Assembly (NCBI RefSeq): GCF_023897015.1 | Contig: NZ_JAMHFY010000015.1 | Span: 57,503-121,502, forward strand | Direction: 5' to 3' | Source of the DNA: Desulfosporosinus nitroreducens | GTDB lineage: Bacteria; Bacillota; Desulfitobacteriia; Desulfitobacteriales; Desulfitobacteriaceae | DNA length: 64,000 bases | Shown: positions 1-8,790 of the stretch, piece after piece | How positions within the stretch are numbered: position 1 is the first letter of the stretch | Layout of the letters: each line of letters opens with the position of its first letter | Made by a program: the position numbers and the translations under genes | Notes under the pieces: generated by a model | Database searches by the model: none | The model's input: only the letters and a program-made list of their open reading frames with translations | Told to the model about the DNA's origin: nothing

Positions 1-813
1 TTCATTAAGGTAGATTCCATTGGAACTACGGTTATGGGCCGTTCAATTCCAGTTGTAAGGATAGGGCAAGGGAAAAAAGAAGTCCATTATAATGGATCTT
101 TTCATGCCAATGAGTGGATTACAACTTTGTTATTGATGAAATTTGTTGAAGTCTATGCTAAAGCTTACGTTTCAGGGAAAAAAATTGGAACCTTTAATAT
201 CAAAAGCCTATTTGACAGTGTTTCCTTGTGGGTTGTTCCTATGGTCAATCCTGATGGAGTGCAACTGGTACAGGGGAAAATCGATACGAATTCTTCAACC
301 TTTGCAAACGCACTGCGGATCAATCGTGGATCACGAGATTTCAGTGGTTGGAAGGCCAACATTCGAGGGGTAGATTTAAATGATCAGTTTCCGGCCTACT
401 GGGAGACTGAAGTGTCCAGACGAGCATCTTCTGGCCCGTCTCCCCGGGATTATACAGGGACGGCACCTCTCTCCGAGCCGGAAGCTAGAGCGATGGCGGA
501 GTTTACAAGGGCCCATAACTTTCGCTTGGTGAGTGCTTTTCATACTCAGGGAGAGGAGATTTATTGGGGGTACAGGGGGTTTGAACCCAATGAATCACAA
601 CAGATCGTGAATCGGTTCATAGAAGTTAGCGGATACGAAGCAGTACGGTATGTGGAAAGTGACGCAGGGTATAAGGATTGGTTTATTCAAGAATGGAGAC
701 GACCTGGCTTTACAGTCGAATGTGGTCACGGAATTAATCCTCTGCCGATATCTCAGTTTTGGGAGATATGGGGCAAGGTAATTGGGATATTCTTAATGGG
801 TATGTATGTATAA
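1..813 (+). CDS. M14-family zinc carboxypeptidase, 3' part
   Basis: The reading frame is open from the first base of the window, so the gene starts upstream and only the C-terminal 270 residues are present. Zinc ligands are visible as the HxxE motif in FHANEWIT and a later His in SAFHTQGEEIYWG. The catalytic Glu is likely the one in FTVECGHG. The segment VPMVNPDGVQLV is typical of bacterial gamma-D-glutamyl-diamino acid endopeptidases of the M14 family, which cut peptidoglycan stem peptides and usually carry N-terminal LysM repeats. That N-terminal part lies outside the window. The exact substrate is inferred from the family. The next gene is convergent. Confidence 0.85.
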   Translation, partial: FIKVDSIGTTVMGRSIPVVRIGQGKKEVHYNGSFHANEWITTLLLMKFVEVYAKAYVSGKKIGTFNIKSLFDSVSLWVVPMVNPDGVQLVQGKIDTNSSTFANALRINRGSRDFSGWKANIRGVDLNDQFPAYWETEVSRRASSGPSPRDYTGTAPLSEPEARAMAEFTRAHNFRLVSAFHTQGEEIYWGYRGFEPNESQQIVNRFIEVSGYEAVRYVESDAGYKDWFIQEWRRPGFTVECGHGINPLPISQFWEIWGKVIGIFLMGMYV

Positions 814-844
814 AATTTGAGCGTTTTCTCTTTGAACAAGTTTA

Positions 845-1624
845 CTATTTGCTGATCTCCCTGGCCAGTAAAGCTGCGCCCAACGCGGCTGTAATAACAG
901 GTTCTTGAAATACGAGAAGGGGGTAGCCCAGCTGCTTGGTTAGGGCATTAACCACGCCTCGATTGAGGGCTACTCCGCCCGTAAACACAATATCCGTTTC
1001 CAATCCGGTTCGCCGAGTCATAGAGGCTACTCGGCTGGCTACCGAATCACAAACCCCCGCTAAAATATCTGATTTCAATGCTCCTGCGGATACCTGGGAA
1101 ATAATTTCGGATTCAGCGAAAACAGTACAAAACGAGGAAATCTTTGTGGGGTTTTCAGAGGATGAAACCAATTCCCCAATCTCATGCCATTCTATTTCCA
1201 GAGCCGTGGCCATCACTTCTAAGAACCTACCTGTACCTGCAGCGCATTTGTCATTCATTGTAAAGTCTGCGACTTTGCCATTTGGAAATAATTTAATTAC
1301 TTTGCTATCTTGCCCCCCTATATCGATAATGGTTCGAGAACTTGGAAAAAGATGACTAATTCCTTTAGCTTGACAGGTAATTTCAGACAGTTCCCGATCA
1401 GAGGGGAAGGTGACTCGGCCATAACCGGTTGCAACCGTGGCAGTGACCTGCTTAATAGTTAAACCGAAATCAGCGAGAAGTTGCTCTTCAAGGCGTATGG
1501 CGACTTCACGCCCATGATAGCCTGCGCGGATTTTTGCCTGTCCGAGAATTTCTAAATCATTGTTTATTAGAACCACTTTTACAGTAAGAGATCCAATATC
1601 TACTCCGACATAGTAGTTTGACAT
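845..1624 (-). CDS. 2-hydroxyacyl-CoA dehydratase activator (BadF/BadG/BcrA/BcrD ATPase)
   Basis: This 259-residue protein belongs to the ASKHA-fold ATPases that reduce 2-hydroxyacyl-CoA dehydratases in an ATP-driven step (the HgdC/FldI type). The N-terminal phosphate-binding loop is YVGVDIGSLTVKVVL, and a second nucleotide-binding segment is IIDIGGQDSKVI. The two cysteines expected to bridge the dimer's [4Fe-4S] cluster are in NDKCAAGTGRF and SSFCTVFAES. Length matches the family. An AAGGAGG site precedes the ATG. It is the last gene of a leftward operon that also encodes both dehydratase components, which fits its role exactly. Confidence 0.92.
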   Translation of the reverse strand: MSNYYVGVDIGSLTVKVVLINNDLEILGQAKIRAGYHGREVAIRLEEQLLADFGLTIKQVTATVATGYGRVTFPSDRELSEITCQAKGISHLFPSSRTIIDIGGQDSKVIKLFPNGKVADFTMNDKCAAGTGRFLEVMATALEIEWHEIGELVSSSENPTKISSFCTVFAESEIISQVSAGALKSDILAGVCDSVASRVASMTRRTGLETDIVFTGGVALNRGVVNALTKQLGYPLLVFQEPVITAALGAALLAREISK

Positions 1625-1749
1625 GAACAGTCCTCCTTATTCGATTCACGGTACGATCAGACACTAAACATAGAATATAAATCCTTGCCCTATATTTTTG
1701 TGAGGAATTATTTCGAACTTACAACCTCAACCTTGTGCTGCGGTCTCGA

Positions 1750-2991
1750 TTATTTTAGATCATCAAATGTTTCTAAGAAAGCTTGGACTCGATTGCGGAC
1801 GGGTTCTTCTGCATAGGCTCTGGGATCTGCCATGTCCGCTTCAATCATTAACCCAGGCACCCCTGTTTCACGCATTACTTCTTTGCGAATCACTTCTTGA
1901 ACTAAAGAATAAGGTTTACAGGAACGATTTGAATGCATTACGAAACCATCGGCTCTGTACTCCTTGATCAGATTAATTAATTGATTGGCACGGAACTTAG
2001 GGGAACGGTTGAGAAAAACTTCAGTGTAAGTCGTCGCCATGCTTTCCATCGGAGTACCGGGAGCTTGCTCGACAGCCCAACCCCCACTATAGGTGTCAGT
2101 CACAAAACATGCCCCTTTTTCAGAAAACATTTTGTAAAAACTAAACAATTGCGGCCAGATGGCGATGTTGTCCCAGACTAAGCGAATTCGCTCATTTTCG
2201 ATTGCTCCCTGAGTAAGTTCAACTCGTTCTTTGACTTCGTCTTTGAGTTTGCGGTAAAAATCAATTCCTTTCTGTGAGCCTCTTAAGACTACAATAGGTG
2301 CCATGTTGATGAAGAGATCGGGAGCGTTGAGGGGAGAGGGACTGGCTTGACAATATTGTCGGGTTTCTATCCAGAGAGAGGTGATTTTTCGACTCAAGTT
2401 CATTTGTTCAGCTAATTTTTTTTCATTGAAGCGCCGACCGGTGATTTCTTCCAAATCTGCTGCCATAGCATATAATTGTTCTAAGACGAAGTCTTTGACC
2501 TGCGGGGTTAGTTGGTCAGTCAGAAATGGTGTATCTAGAACTAATAGTGGTACATTAAAGTGACGTGCTAAAACTTCATACCACTTTAACACTGTTCCGC
2601 AAATATTATTGCAGGCTACCAAGAGGTCGGGTTTCGGCATCCCGCCCAAAGGGGCCAGGTCTGGCCGAAGGACTCCACCGATATTTGACCGGGCATAGGA
2701 ACAGAGGTCTTGGGAATAACCAGCCGCTTCAGCAACTTCGCAAAGGTCGACAGTGGCTTTGCGCGCACTGTATATAGCCGCATATTGTTCCGGATAAGCG
2801 CAATGAATATTAAAAGCGCGCAGGAGTTCGACCGGGGCACCGCTGGTGACCCAGGCCAAAGGACGTCGTAAGAATTTGCCCCAGTAACGATGCCAGCTTG
2901 TCAAAGCATAGTAGCTGCCCATAGTTTGTTGGAGTGCTTTGTTGCTGACTAGAGGCCGGTAATTGCGGCGTTTCTCTTTTGTTGTATGCAT
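1750..2991 (-). CDS. 2-hydroxyacyl-CoA dehydratase component (HgdB/FldC-like), 413 aa
   Basis: This is one of two adjacent dehydratase subunits, which carry Fe-S clusters and remove water from a (R)-2-hydroxyacyl-CoA by a ketyl-radical mechanism after one-electron activation. Family features visible include an N-terminal YPEQYAAIYSARK segment, LVACNNICGTVLKWYE with two cysteines, and a C-terminal FVMHSNRSCKPYSLVQ segment with a conserved Cys. The ATG follows AAAGGAG. It lies 15 bp downstream of the other subunit and 125 bp upstream of the activator. The physiological substrate (amino-acid-derived or aromatic hydroxyacyl-CoA) cannot be read from the sequence. Confidence 0.88.
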   Translation of the reverse strand: MHTTKEKRRNYRPLVSNKALQQTMGSYYALTSWHRYWGKFLRRPLAWVTSGAPVELLRAFNIHCAYPEQYAAIYSARKATVDLCEVAEAAGYSQDLCSYARSNIGGVLRPDLAPLGGMPKPDLLVACNNICGTVLKWYEVLARHFNVPLLVLDTPFLTDQLTPQVKDFVLEQLYAMAADLEEITGRRFNEKKLAEQMNLSRKITSLWIETRQYCQASPSPLNAPDLFINMAPIVVLRGSQKGIDFYRKLKDEVKERVELTQGAIENERIRLVWDNIAIWPQLFSFYKMFSEKGACFVTDTYSGGWAVEQAPGTPMESMATTYTEVFLNRSPKFRANQLINLIKEYRADGFVMHSNRSCKPYSLVQEVIRKEVMRETGVPGLMIEADMADPRAYAEEPVRNRVQAFLETFDDLK

Positions 2992-3006
2992 CTTAATCTT
3001 TCTCCT

Positions 3007-4140
3007 TTATAATTCATAGCCTAGCAAACTCTCTAGGAAGGCCTGAAGTCGAGTTCTTTCTTGTCCTCCTGCATTTGCCCCTTCCAGTTCAAGCGTCAGA
3101 GTGCGAATGCCGTTCTTGCGCAAACTCTCGGAGAGTGTAGCGGCATCCCAAGCATGGGGTTCGCAATATTTTCTGACGATAATAATGGCGCCTTGAGCAT
3201 GTCGTTGTTTAGCTAGAGTAGTTAAATAGGAAATTCTTTCGTTCAGACTGCGGTTTTTACACGGGCAGGGGGGCATTTCAGAGTACCTTCGGACGATGTC
3301 TAAAAGAGGGTCTTCCGATCCGCTCACTGTGACTCCTGAGAAGTGTCGAAACCCGGTGCATGTATCATCCGCAACGACTCTGCCTCCCAATTCTTCGATC
3401 ATTTCGAAAAGGCTGTCATTTTCCAGCACGGCGCTGCTGACAAGAACCTTTGCTTTGTTATGAGGTTCTTCGGCCATTTCTTTTAACGCCGGAAAGCTGT
3501 TTACAAGAGCGTGGGTATACTCAGAACGCGGCATTAGCTGTCCGGCTCTGAGCAGGGAGAAAATCAAAGGGGAAGGAAGGTTAGGACGAAGGACATCAAG
3601 TTCAGCAGCTAATTTTCGCGTATTTGCACATAAGATTAGGGCATTTCTGATAGCCTCGGCTTCGATTTTTTGTTTAGTCAGGTCCGTTAGTTTACTTAAG
3701 AGAGTATGCAGTTCGGCATGATAATAGCGGGAAGCTCCCGGGGCTTTTAACATAACTGGCGGAACAATGTCAACAGTTTTGCTCTGACCGCTGGCTGCCC
3801 AGATTCCGCTTAGACATTGCATCGTGTCACAGGTATGAGTAAACCCGATACCGACAAGGTCGCGCCACTTCTCTCTTACTTCCATGTCTAGAGTTCCCCT
3901 GGCTAAAGAACAACAATAGGCGGGGAGTTCAACTGGAGTTGAGTTCTCTGAATCCGGTAAAAGGCGCAAGGGGTGTAAACCTGCCGCTATAATTAGTTCT
4001 TCAGGAAAATAGGAACAGAAATAACCAAAAAACCTGTACTTGGGGTACCGGTTTAGGCGATCGGCGCCTTTGAGAGAGGCCTCTTCAATAAGCAGTTTCA
4101 ATGATTCCTTAGAATCTGTCGGGTTAAAAGTTTCAACCAT
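3007..4140 (-). CDS. 2-hydroxyacyl-CoA dehydratase D-component, 377 aa
   Basis: This is the second dehydratase subunit, paired with the downstream 413-residue subunit. It shows the HgdB/FldB-type pattern: FFGYFCSYFPEELIIAAGLHPLRL near the N-terminus (a Cys shortly before an EE pair), FTHTCDTMQCLSG in the middle and IIIVRKYCEPHAWD near the C-terminus. Cysteines in these segments usually bind the [4Fe-4S] cluster. AAGGAG stands 11 nt before the ATG. The 160-bp gap to the upstream ligase is filled by an inserted structured repeat, so the operon may once have been tighter. Confidence 0.88.
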   Translation of the reverse strand: MVETFNPTDSKESLKLLIEEASLKGADRLNRYPKYRFFGYFCSYFPEELIIAAGLHPLRLLPDSENSTPVELPAYCCSLARGTLDMEVREKWRDLVGIGFTHTCDTMQCLSGIWAASGQSKTVDIVPPVMLKAPGASRYYHAELHTLLSKLTDLTKQKIEAEAIRNALILCANTRKLAAELDVLRPNLPSPLIFSLLRAGQLMPRSEYTHALVNSFPALKEMAEEPHNKAKVLVSSAVLENDSLFEMIEELGGRVVADDTCTGFRHFSGVTVSGSEDPLLDIVRRYSEMPPCPCKNRSLNERISYLTTLAKQRHAQGAIIIVRKYCEPHAWDAATLSESLRKNGIRTLTLELEGANAGGQERTRLQAFLESLLGYEL

Positions 4141-4194
4141 TTAGGCAGTTCATCTCCTTAGGCGTTTAATAATTAATCGGGTAACGGTGTTCCA

Positions 4195-4305
4195 ATCCTC
4201 AGCGCAAATGAATTCGTTGCGGGCCGTGCGCTTTCGGCGATAATCTCCACTGGAGACTATCGTCACCGAAGTCTCGATGTTCAGCTTTAGCTGAACGAGT
4301 TCACT
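4195..4305 (+). repeat. Structured repeat, truncated copy 1 (possible IS200/IS605 right end/omega-RNA remnant)
   Basis: About 111 bp that recur at 6840-6962 in the same orientation with few differences. Shared hallmarks are a CGATAATCTCC...GGAGACTATCG hairpin, GAAGTCTCGATG, and a compact terminal hairpin TTCAGCTTTAGCTGAAC followed by GAGTTCACT. There is no transposase ORF. Right ends of tnpB-bearing IS200/IS605-type elements have this style of compact folded RNA scaffold, so I infer a decayed element end. Its right edge supplies the stop codon of the leftward acyl-CoA ligase gene. Confidence 0.6.
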
Positions 4306-6016
4306 GAGTTTCTGTTGGAGCAGGGGAGGATGGCTCCCGCAGAGTGCGTTTTAGAATTTTTCCAATAGCTGTCATAGGGAGGTCTGGGCGAATCTCAACG
4401 AGTTGGGGAGCTTTATAAGGCAAGAGATGCTGTCGGCAGAAGGTGATAATCTCTTGCTCTTCGACCATCACATCTGTTTTTAAGGTGATAAATGCCTTTA
4501 CACGTTCTCCCTTATAATCGTCAGGGATGCCTATAACGCATGCCTCTTTCACAGCTGGGTGCTGATAGAGGACATCTTCTACTTCGCGTGGATAAACATT
4601 GAACCCGCCAGTAATAATCATATCTTTCTTGCGGTCTACAATATAGAAATAACCCTCTTCATCCATGTAGCCAATATCTCCGGTGTAGAGCCAACCATCC
4701 CGGATTGCCGAACTAGTTTCTTGAGGCTGATTATAGTATCCGAGCATGATCTCCGGACCAGTAAGCACGATTTCTCCAATTTCTAGGGGCAGAAGGAGTT
4801 TTTCCCCGGTCTCAATATCTCTGACTTGCATAATGACATCAGCAAAGGGTATACCAATACTGCCTGCTTTATTTACGCCGTTATAGGGATTGGCACAGAG
4901 TGCTGTGACAGCTTCAGTAAGACCATAGCCTTCCATCAGTCTGCTTTGAGTGAGTTCTTCAAACTGGCGCTTAACTTCTGGGGCTAAAGGCGCGGCTCCG
5001 ACAAAACATCCGCGCAAAGAGGAAAGGTTATAGCGTGCTAAACGAGGATGGTTAATGAGACCTATATACATGGTGGGTACTCCAGCAAAGAGAGTAGGGT
5101 TAAAGCGGTGAATTCCTTTGAGAATGTCATCTCCATTGAAGCGTGGAATAAGAACACAAGAAGATCCTGAAATCAGAGGTGCATTCATACAAACAGACAT
5201 GCCAAAGCCATGAAATATTGGGAGAACCGCTAATAAACGGTCATCCTTTCGCATTTGGACCCAAGAGGCTCCTTGGGCGGCGTTAGCAACTAGAGCTTTA
5301 TGCGAGAGCATGACTCCTTTGGGTTTGCCAGTTGTTCCTCCTGTATAAATTAGGAGTGCAATGTCTTGAGTGAGATCAATATTAATTGGGATGATTGGCT
5401 GAGATTCTTGTTGGAGCAGGTGTTTTAACCACTTGCATTGAGGTAAACGAGCTTTAGTTTCGGCAGATAATTTCCGAGACAATGGGTATAAAAGCTTAAT
5501 TGGGAGAGGCATAAATTCGTTTAAAGAAGTATAAAAAGTGTGTTCTAGGATATGGTGTTCTCCGCTATTGTGACAAGTATCTCGAACATTTTCTAACCGT
5601 CCTGCTAAGAGATCTAAGCTGATGACAACCCGGATCAACCCATCTCGAAAAATATGCAGGAGTTCAGATTCCGTGCTGAGGGGATTAACAGGGACGACCA
5701 CTGCTCCAATGCTTAAAATGGCATAATAAGACATCACATATTGAGGACAATTAGGCAGTAGAAGCCCAATTCGGTCTCCTTGATGTATGCCCATTTCTTG
5801 CATCGCACCAGCTAAGCTGTTTACCCAGTGGCCCAATTGCTTGTAACGTATCTCTCGACCGAAAAAAATTAAGGCGATAGCCTCCGAGTGGTCTTTGACA
5901 CTTCGATGGAATAATTCATCCAGCCTGACGTTCGGATAATTAAGTGTAATGGGGACTTCAAGATCGTAATGGTTAGTCCAAGGAAGGAGTTTTTCATTGG
6001 TCGAGATGTTGTTCAT
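4301..6016 (-). CDS. Long-chain-fatty-acid/aryl-type acyl-CoA ligase (AMP-forming)
   Basis: This 571-residue member of the ANL adenylate-forming family is expected to make an acyl-CoA from a carboxylic acid, ATP and CoA. The P-loop-like motif LIYTGGTTGKPKGVMLSHKA, the A5-type motif EGYGLTE, the A7 motif GWLYTGDIGYMDEEGY and the hinge/A8 region VDRKKDMIITGGFNVYPREV are all present. A10 is intact as MTAIGKILKRTLR with the catalytic Lys. AAGGAGG precedes the ATG. As first gene of the dehydratase operon it probably supplies the CoA ester in place of the CoA-transferase found in glutamate- or phenyllactate-type clusters. The stop codon lies inside an inserted repeat, so the last residue(s) may have been altered. 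Confidence 0.9.
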   Translation of the reverse strand: MNNISTNEKLLPWTNHYDLEVPITLNYPNVRLDELFHRSVKDHSEAIALIFFGREIRYKQLGHWVNSLAGAMQEMGIHQGDRIGLLLPNCPQYVMSYYAILSIGAVVVPVNPLSTESELLHIFRDGLIRVVISLDLLAGRLENVRDTCHNSGEHHILEHTFYTSLNEFMPLPIKLLYPLSRKLSAETKARLPQCKWLKHLLQQESQPIIPINIDLTQDIALLIYTGGTTGKPKGVMLSHKALVANAAQGASWVQMRKDDRLLAVLPIFHGFGMSVCMNAPLISGSSCVLIPRFNGDDILKGIHRFNPTLFAGVPTMYIGLINHPRLARYNLSSLRGCFVGAAPLAPEVKRQFEELTQSRLMEGYGLTEAVTALCANPYNGVNKAGSIGIPFADVIMQVRDIETGEKLLLPLEIGEIVLTGPEIMLGYYNQPQETSSAIRDGWLYTGDIGYMDEEGYFYIVDRKKDMIITGGFNVYPREVEDVLYQHPAVKEACVIGIPDDYKGERVKAFITLKTDVMVEEQEIITFCRQHLLPYKAPQLVEIRPDLPMTAIGKILKRTLREPSSPAPTETQ

Positions 6017-6258
6017 TACTTGCCCTCCTTTTTCACGTTAAGGTGAAATTAACCTAGGCAAAAAGATTAATTGTAATATTTAGATTAGACAGAAAATTAT
6101 GTTAGAAGAATTTTATTCATGAATCCGGATTCAATGCGTAAATAAATAATAGATTGCGTTTTTAATGATTATTATAAAAAAGTAATGTTTATAAGGAGGA
6201 AAACAACTTTTTCTGGAGAATACTAATTACAAGTAAAAAAAGAAGTGGAGGCTTGTAC

Positions 6259-6642
6259 ATGACAAATCTAAGAGAACTATATGTATGCAGTATTTGTGGA
6301 AATGTGATTGAGGTTGTTAATTCGGGAGCGTCTGCATTGGTCTGTTGTAACAAACCAATGGAAAAATTAGAGGCAGGCACTAAAGATGCCAGTCTTGAAA
6401 AACATGTACCTGTTATTGAAGAGATAAACGGGGGAATCAAAGTTAAAGTGGGCAGTGTCGCGCACCCCATGGAGGAAAAGCATTCAATCCGATTTATTGA
6501 AGTTCTTACTAAGGATCAGGTTCTTAGAGCAGAACTTGAACCAGGCCAAGCACCCGAAGCATCTTTCCTAGTCTCGGCAGACGACGTTGTCGAAGTAAGA
6601 GAATATTGCAATATTCACGGTCTTTGGAAGGCCGGTAAGTAA
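6259..6642 (+). CDS. dfx: Desulfoferrodoxin (superoxide reductase, 2Fe type)
   Basis: This 127-residue protein reduces superoxide to hydrogen peroxide in the cytoplasm of anaerobes. The N-terminal desulforedoxin domain has Cys10, Cys13, Cys29 and Cys30 for the FeCys4 centre. The neelaredoxin domain has His49, His69, His75 and His120 plus Cys117 for the catalytic Fe(His4Cys) site, all at canonical spacing. I chose the ATG at 6259 because GGAGG sits 8 nt upstream. The in-frame TTG at 6253 would be too close to it. It appears monocistronic, divergent from the ligase operon. Confidence 0.96.
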   Translation: MTNLRELYVCSICGNVIEVVNSGASALVCCNKPMEKLEAGTKDASLEKHVPVIEEINGGIKVKVGSVAHPMEEKHSIRFIEVLTKDQVLRAELEPGQAPEASFLVSADDVVEVREYCNIHGLWKAGK

Positions 6643-6726
6643 TTTATTAGAAAATATAGAGGTAGGCAGGATTTTATCCTGCCTATCTTTATCATGAAAA
6701 AGTCTTTTAGAGGATTCATCAATTCT

Positions 6727-6962
6727 GAGACTCCCACTTCTTGTAAGTGGGTGTTCCTCATTCTACTTCGGTGGGTAGACTCCATCCTACGGTGCGAATG
6801 TATTCGTCAGTGGAAATGCCCCTTCGGCATAAGTCTATCCTCAGCGCAATTGTATTCGTTACGGGTCGTGCGCTTTCGGCGATAATCTCCACCGGAGACT
6901 ATCGTATTGGAGACTTACGTCACAGAAGTCTCGATGTTCAGCTTTAGCTGAACGAGTTCACT
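6727..6962 (+). repeat. Structured repeat, longer copy 2 (possible IS200/IS605 right end/omega-RNA remnant)
   Basis: A 236-bp segment, non-coding in appearance, full of small hairpins: CCCACTTCTTGTAAGTGGG, GCCCCTTCGGC, CGATAATCTCC/GGAGACTATCG and the terminal TTCAGCTTTAGCTGAA. Its right half matches 4195-4305. Compared with copy 1 it carries an extra TTGGAGACTTACG in the middle. Both copies end at GAGTTCACT, after which the sequences are unrelated, which marks the right boundary. It fills most of the gap between dfx and the next gene. Mobile-element origin is an inference. A chromosomal non-coding RNA is the alternative. Confidence 0.6.
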
Positions 6963-7143
6963 CGGAGAGATTTGATTTATTTCCATAGAACTATGCAAGA
7001 TTATTTGTACGTCTTCCGAAGCACTTACGGATTAAAGAACTTCGCAACTGGATTCCTGTCATATGGAAAGGGGTTGCTTGACACTCTTTTCTCGATATTC
7101 TATAGTATTTTCTGATGGGTTAATTGAAGGGGGAAATGGATCA

Positions 7144-8034
7144 ATGACACTTACTAAAGAGGATATTATCATTGGCTTTGTTGGCACGGGTGTTATGGGT
7201 AAGAGTATGGCTGGACATTTATTGAAGGCAGGTTATCCAGTAGTTGTTTACAACCGAACGAAGACAAGTGCTGAAGATTTAATTGAAATGGGGGCGGTTT
7301 GGCAAGATACAATTGCTGAATTGGCTGAACGAAGTAATGTTGTCATCACCATGGTGGGTTATCCGAAGGATGTTGAAGAAGTTTACTTAGGAGCAGATGG
7401 AATTATAAAGCATGCTAAGGCGGGGAGTTATTTAATAGATATGACAACCTCAGCCCCAGACTTGGCGAAGAATATTTATAAAGAAGCTCTGGACTTGGGA
7501 ATGTATGCGCTCGATGCTCCTGTATCCGGTGGGGATGTAGGTGCAAAAGAAGCTCGTTTGGCTATAATGGTTGGCGGAGAAGAAGAAGCGTATAAAGCAA
7601 TGCTTCCTATTTTCAATTGCCTAGGAAAGAATATTGTTTTACAAGGAAGTGCCGGTTCCGGGCAATATACGAAAATGTGTAACCAAATTGCTATCGCTTC
7701 CAATATGATTGGGGTTTGTGAAGCGATGGCCTATGCGCAAAAAGCCGGATTGAATCCAGAAAATGTTTTAAAAAGCATCGAAACAGGTGCAGCTGCCAGT
7801 TTTTCCTTGAGTAACTTGGCTCCACGTATGCTAGCCAATAATTTTGCCCCAGGCTTCTATGTTAAACATTTTATTAAGGATATGACGATTGCTTTGGATT
7901 CCGCGCAACAAATGGGTCTGCTTACCCCGGGTTTGGCGTTAGCTAAAACACTATATGAGAAGTTAGCAGATCAAGGAGAAGAAAACAGTGGAACTCAGGC
8001 ATTATATAAACTTTATCAAGAATGCAAGAGCTAA
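7144..8034 (+). CDS. NAD(P)-dependent 3-hydroxyisobutyrate/beta-hydroxyacid dehydrogenase
   Basis: 296 residues, the usual length for beta-hydroxyacid dehydrogenases. The N-terminal Rossmann motif is GFVGTGVMGKSMAGHL, the substrate loop is DAPVSGGDVGA, and the catalytic Lys is in GSGQYTKMCNQIA. These enzymes oxidise 3-hydroxyisobutyrate, tartronate semialdehyde or similar short hydroxyacids with NAD(P). Which substrate is used here is unknown. The frame is open upstream to 7063, but the ATG at 7144 is preceded by GGGGG and places the nucleotide-binding motif at the expected distance from the N-terminus. A strong hairpin follows the stop. Confidence 0.9.
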   Translation: MTLTKEDIIIGFVGTGVMGKSMAGHLLKAGYPVVVYNRTKTSAEDLIEMGAVWQDTIAELAERSNVVITMVGYPKDVEEVYLGADGIIKHAKAGSYLIDMTTSAPDLAKNIYKEALDLGMYALDAPVSGGDVGAKEARLAIMVGGEEEAYKAMLPIFNCLGKNIVLQGSAGSGQYTKMCNQIAIASNMIGVCEAMAYAQKAGLNPENVLKSIETGAAASFSLSNLAPRMLANNFAPGFYVKHFIKDMTIALDSAQQMGLLTPGLALAKTLYEKLADQGEENSGTQALYKLYQECKS

Positions 8035-8044
8035 TTATAAACTG

Positions 8045-8092
8045 AATAACAGGGGGAGAGTGACGCAACTGCACCACTCTCCCCCTGTTATT
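8045..8092 (+). terminator. Strong hairpin after the hydroxyacid dehydrogenase
   Basis: A perfect 18-bp inverted repeat (arms begin AATAACAGGGGGAGAGTG) with a 12-nt loop lies 10 bp after the stop codon. The T-tract is weak (TTATT), so termination efficiency is uncertain, but position and stability favour a terminator. Confidence 0.75.
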
Positions 8093-8529
8093 AGAATAGA
8101 TTCATATGAAGTTTTTCTATTGCCAGCTTTCTCTCTAGGGACAAATTATTTACCAATAGAAGGAATTCTAAGGGTGAATGTGGAAGAGATGAAAGATACA
8201 AGGAAAGAATGCTCTGAATTGGAATTAATATGAATATTTGAGGTAATTCAGTTTTGCTTAGAGATTGATAAACTAAAAAGAACTTTCAGACAGTATGTTG
8301 TAATAGGGGATTAAACACGTAAATTGCTCGCAACTAAAGTCGAACTGACAGGATTACTTTACATTTATTGTTCGCCCAGAACCATAAATGTAGGATAATT
8401 ACAATTTTACCATACGATTTCTTAATTATCGCCATATTGACTAATTACGACCACAGTGCTAGTCTTAGTTTGCAAATACAAATTTTTTTAAAATAGATTG
8501 TGCATTTTGTTACGTTTAACTTGGATTCA
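8093..8529. other. Gene-poor interval upstream of qmoA
   Basis: AT-rich stretch between the dehydrogenase terminator and the qmo promoter region. I see no ORF with a ribosome binding site, no tRNA and no repeat that recurs elsewhere in the window. Confidence 0.5.
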
Positions 8530-8790
8530 TTGCCATGAGGCAAGTTCCTTATATTATATGTGAAAGAAATCATATTCCCTATTGTTACTTAGAGAGTTTA
8601 GTTGAAGGCTAAAAACTCGATTTATACTATGACGAGCCAGAGTCTCTATATTTATCCCAAAAGTACTATAGAAAGCAAATATCTCCTATTAACATAGGAG
8701 GAATGCTATAAGGTTGGTTTCAAGGATATCTTTGTTCCAACCGCCTCGGCGGAAGCTGAGAGTTTATTGACATATAAGGGAGGTAGAAGG
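8530..8790 (+). promoter_or_regulatory. qmo operon promoter and structured leader
   Basis: A candidate sigma-A promoter is TTGCCA (8530-8535), a 16-bp spacer and TATTAT (8552-8557). The ~230-nt leader that would follow contains a CTCCTAT-TAAC-ATAGGAG hairpin near 8685-8702 and a GGTTGG...CCAACC stem near 8713-8741 just before the ribosome binding site. A long folded leader ahead of the qmo operon suggests post-initiation control, but I recognise no known riboswitch. Confidence 0.4.

Noticed and set aside
6694..6885. 63-codon plus-strand ORF
   Set aside because: It lies wholly over the hairpin-rich repeat, lacks a ribosome binding site, and its translation follows the repeat's inverted arms.
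7988..8233. 81-codon plus-strand ORF
   Set aside because: It starts inside the dehydrogenase gene and reads through the terminator hairpin; no ribosome binding site.
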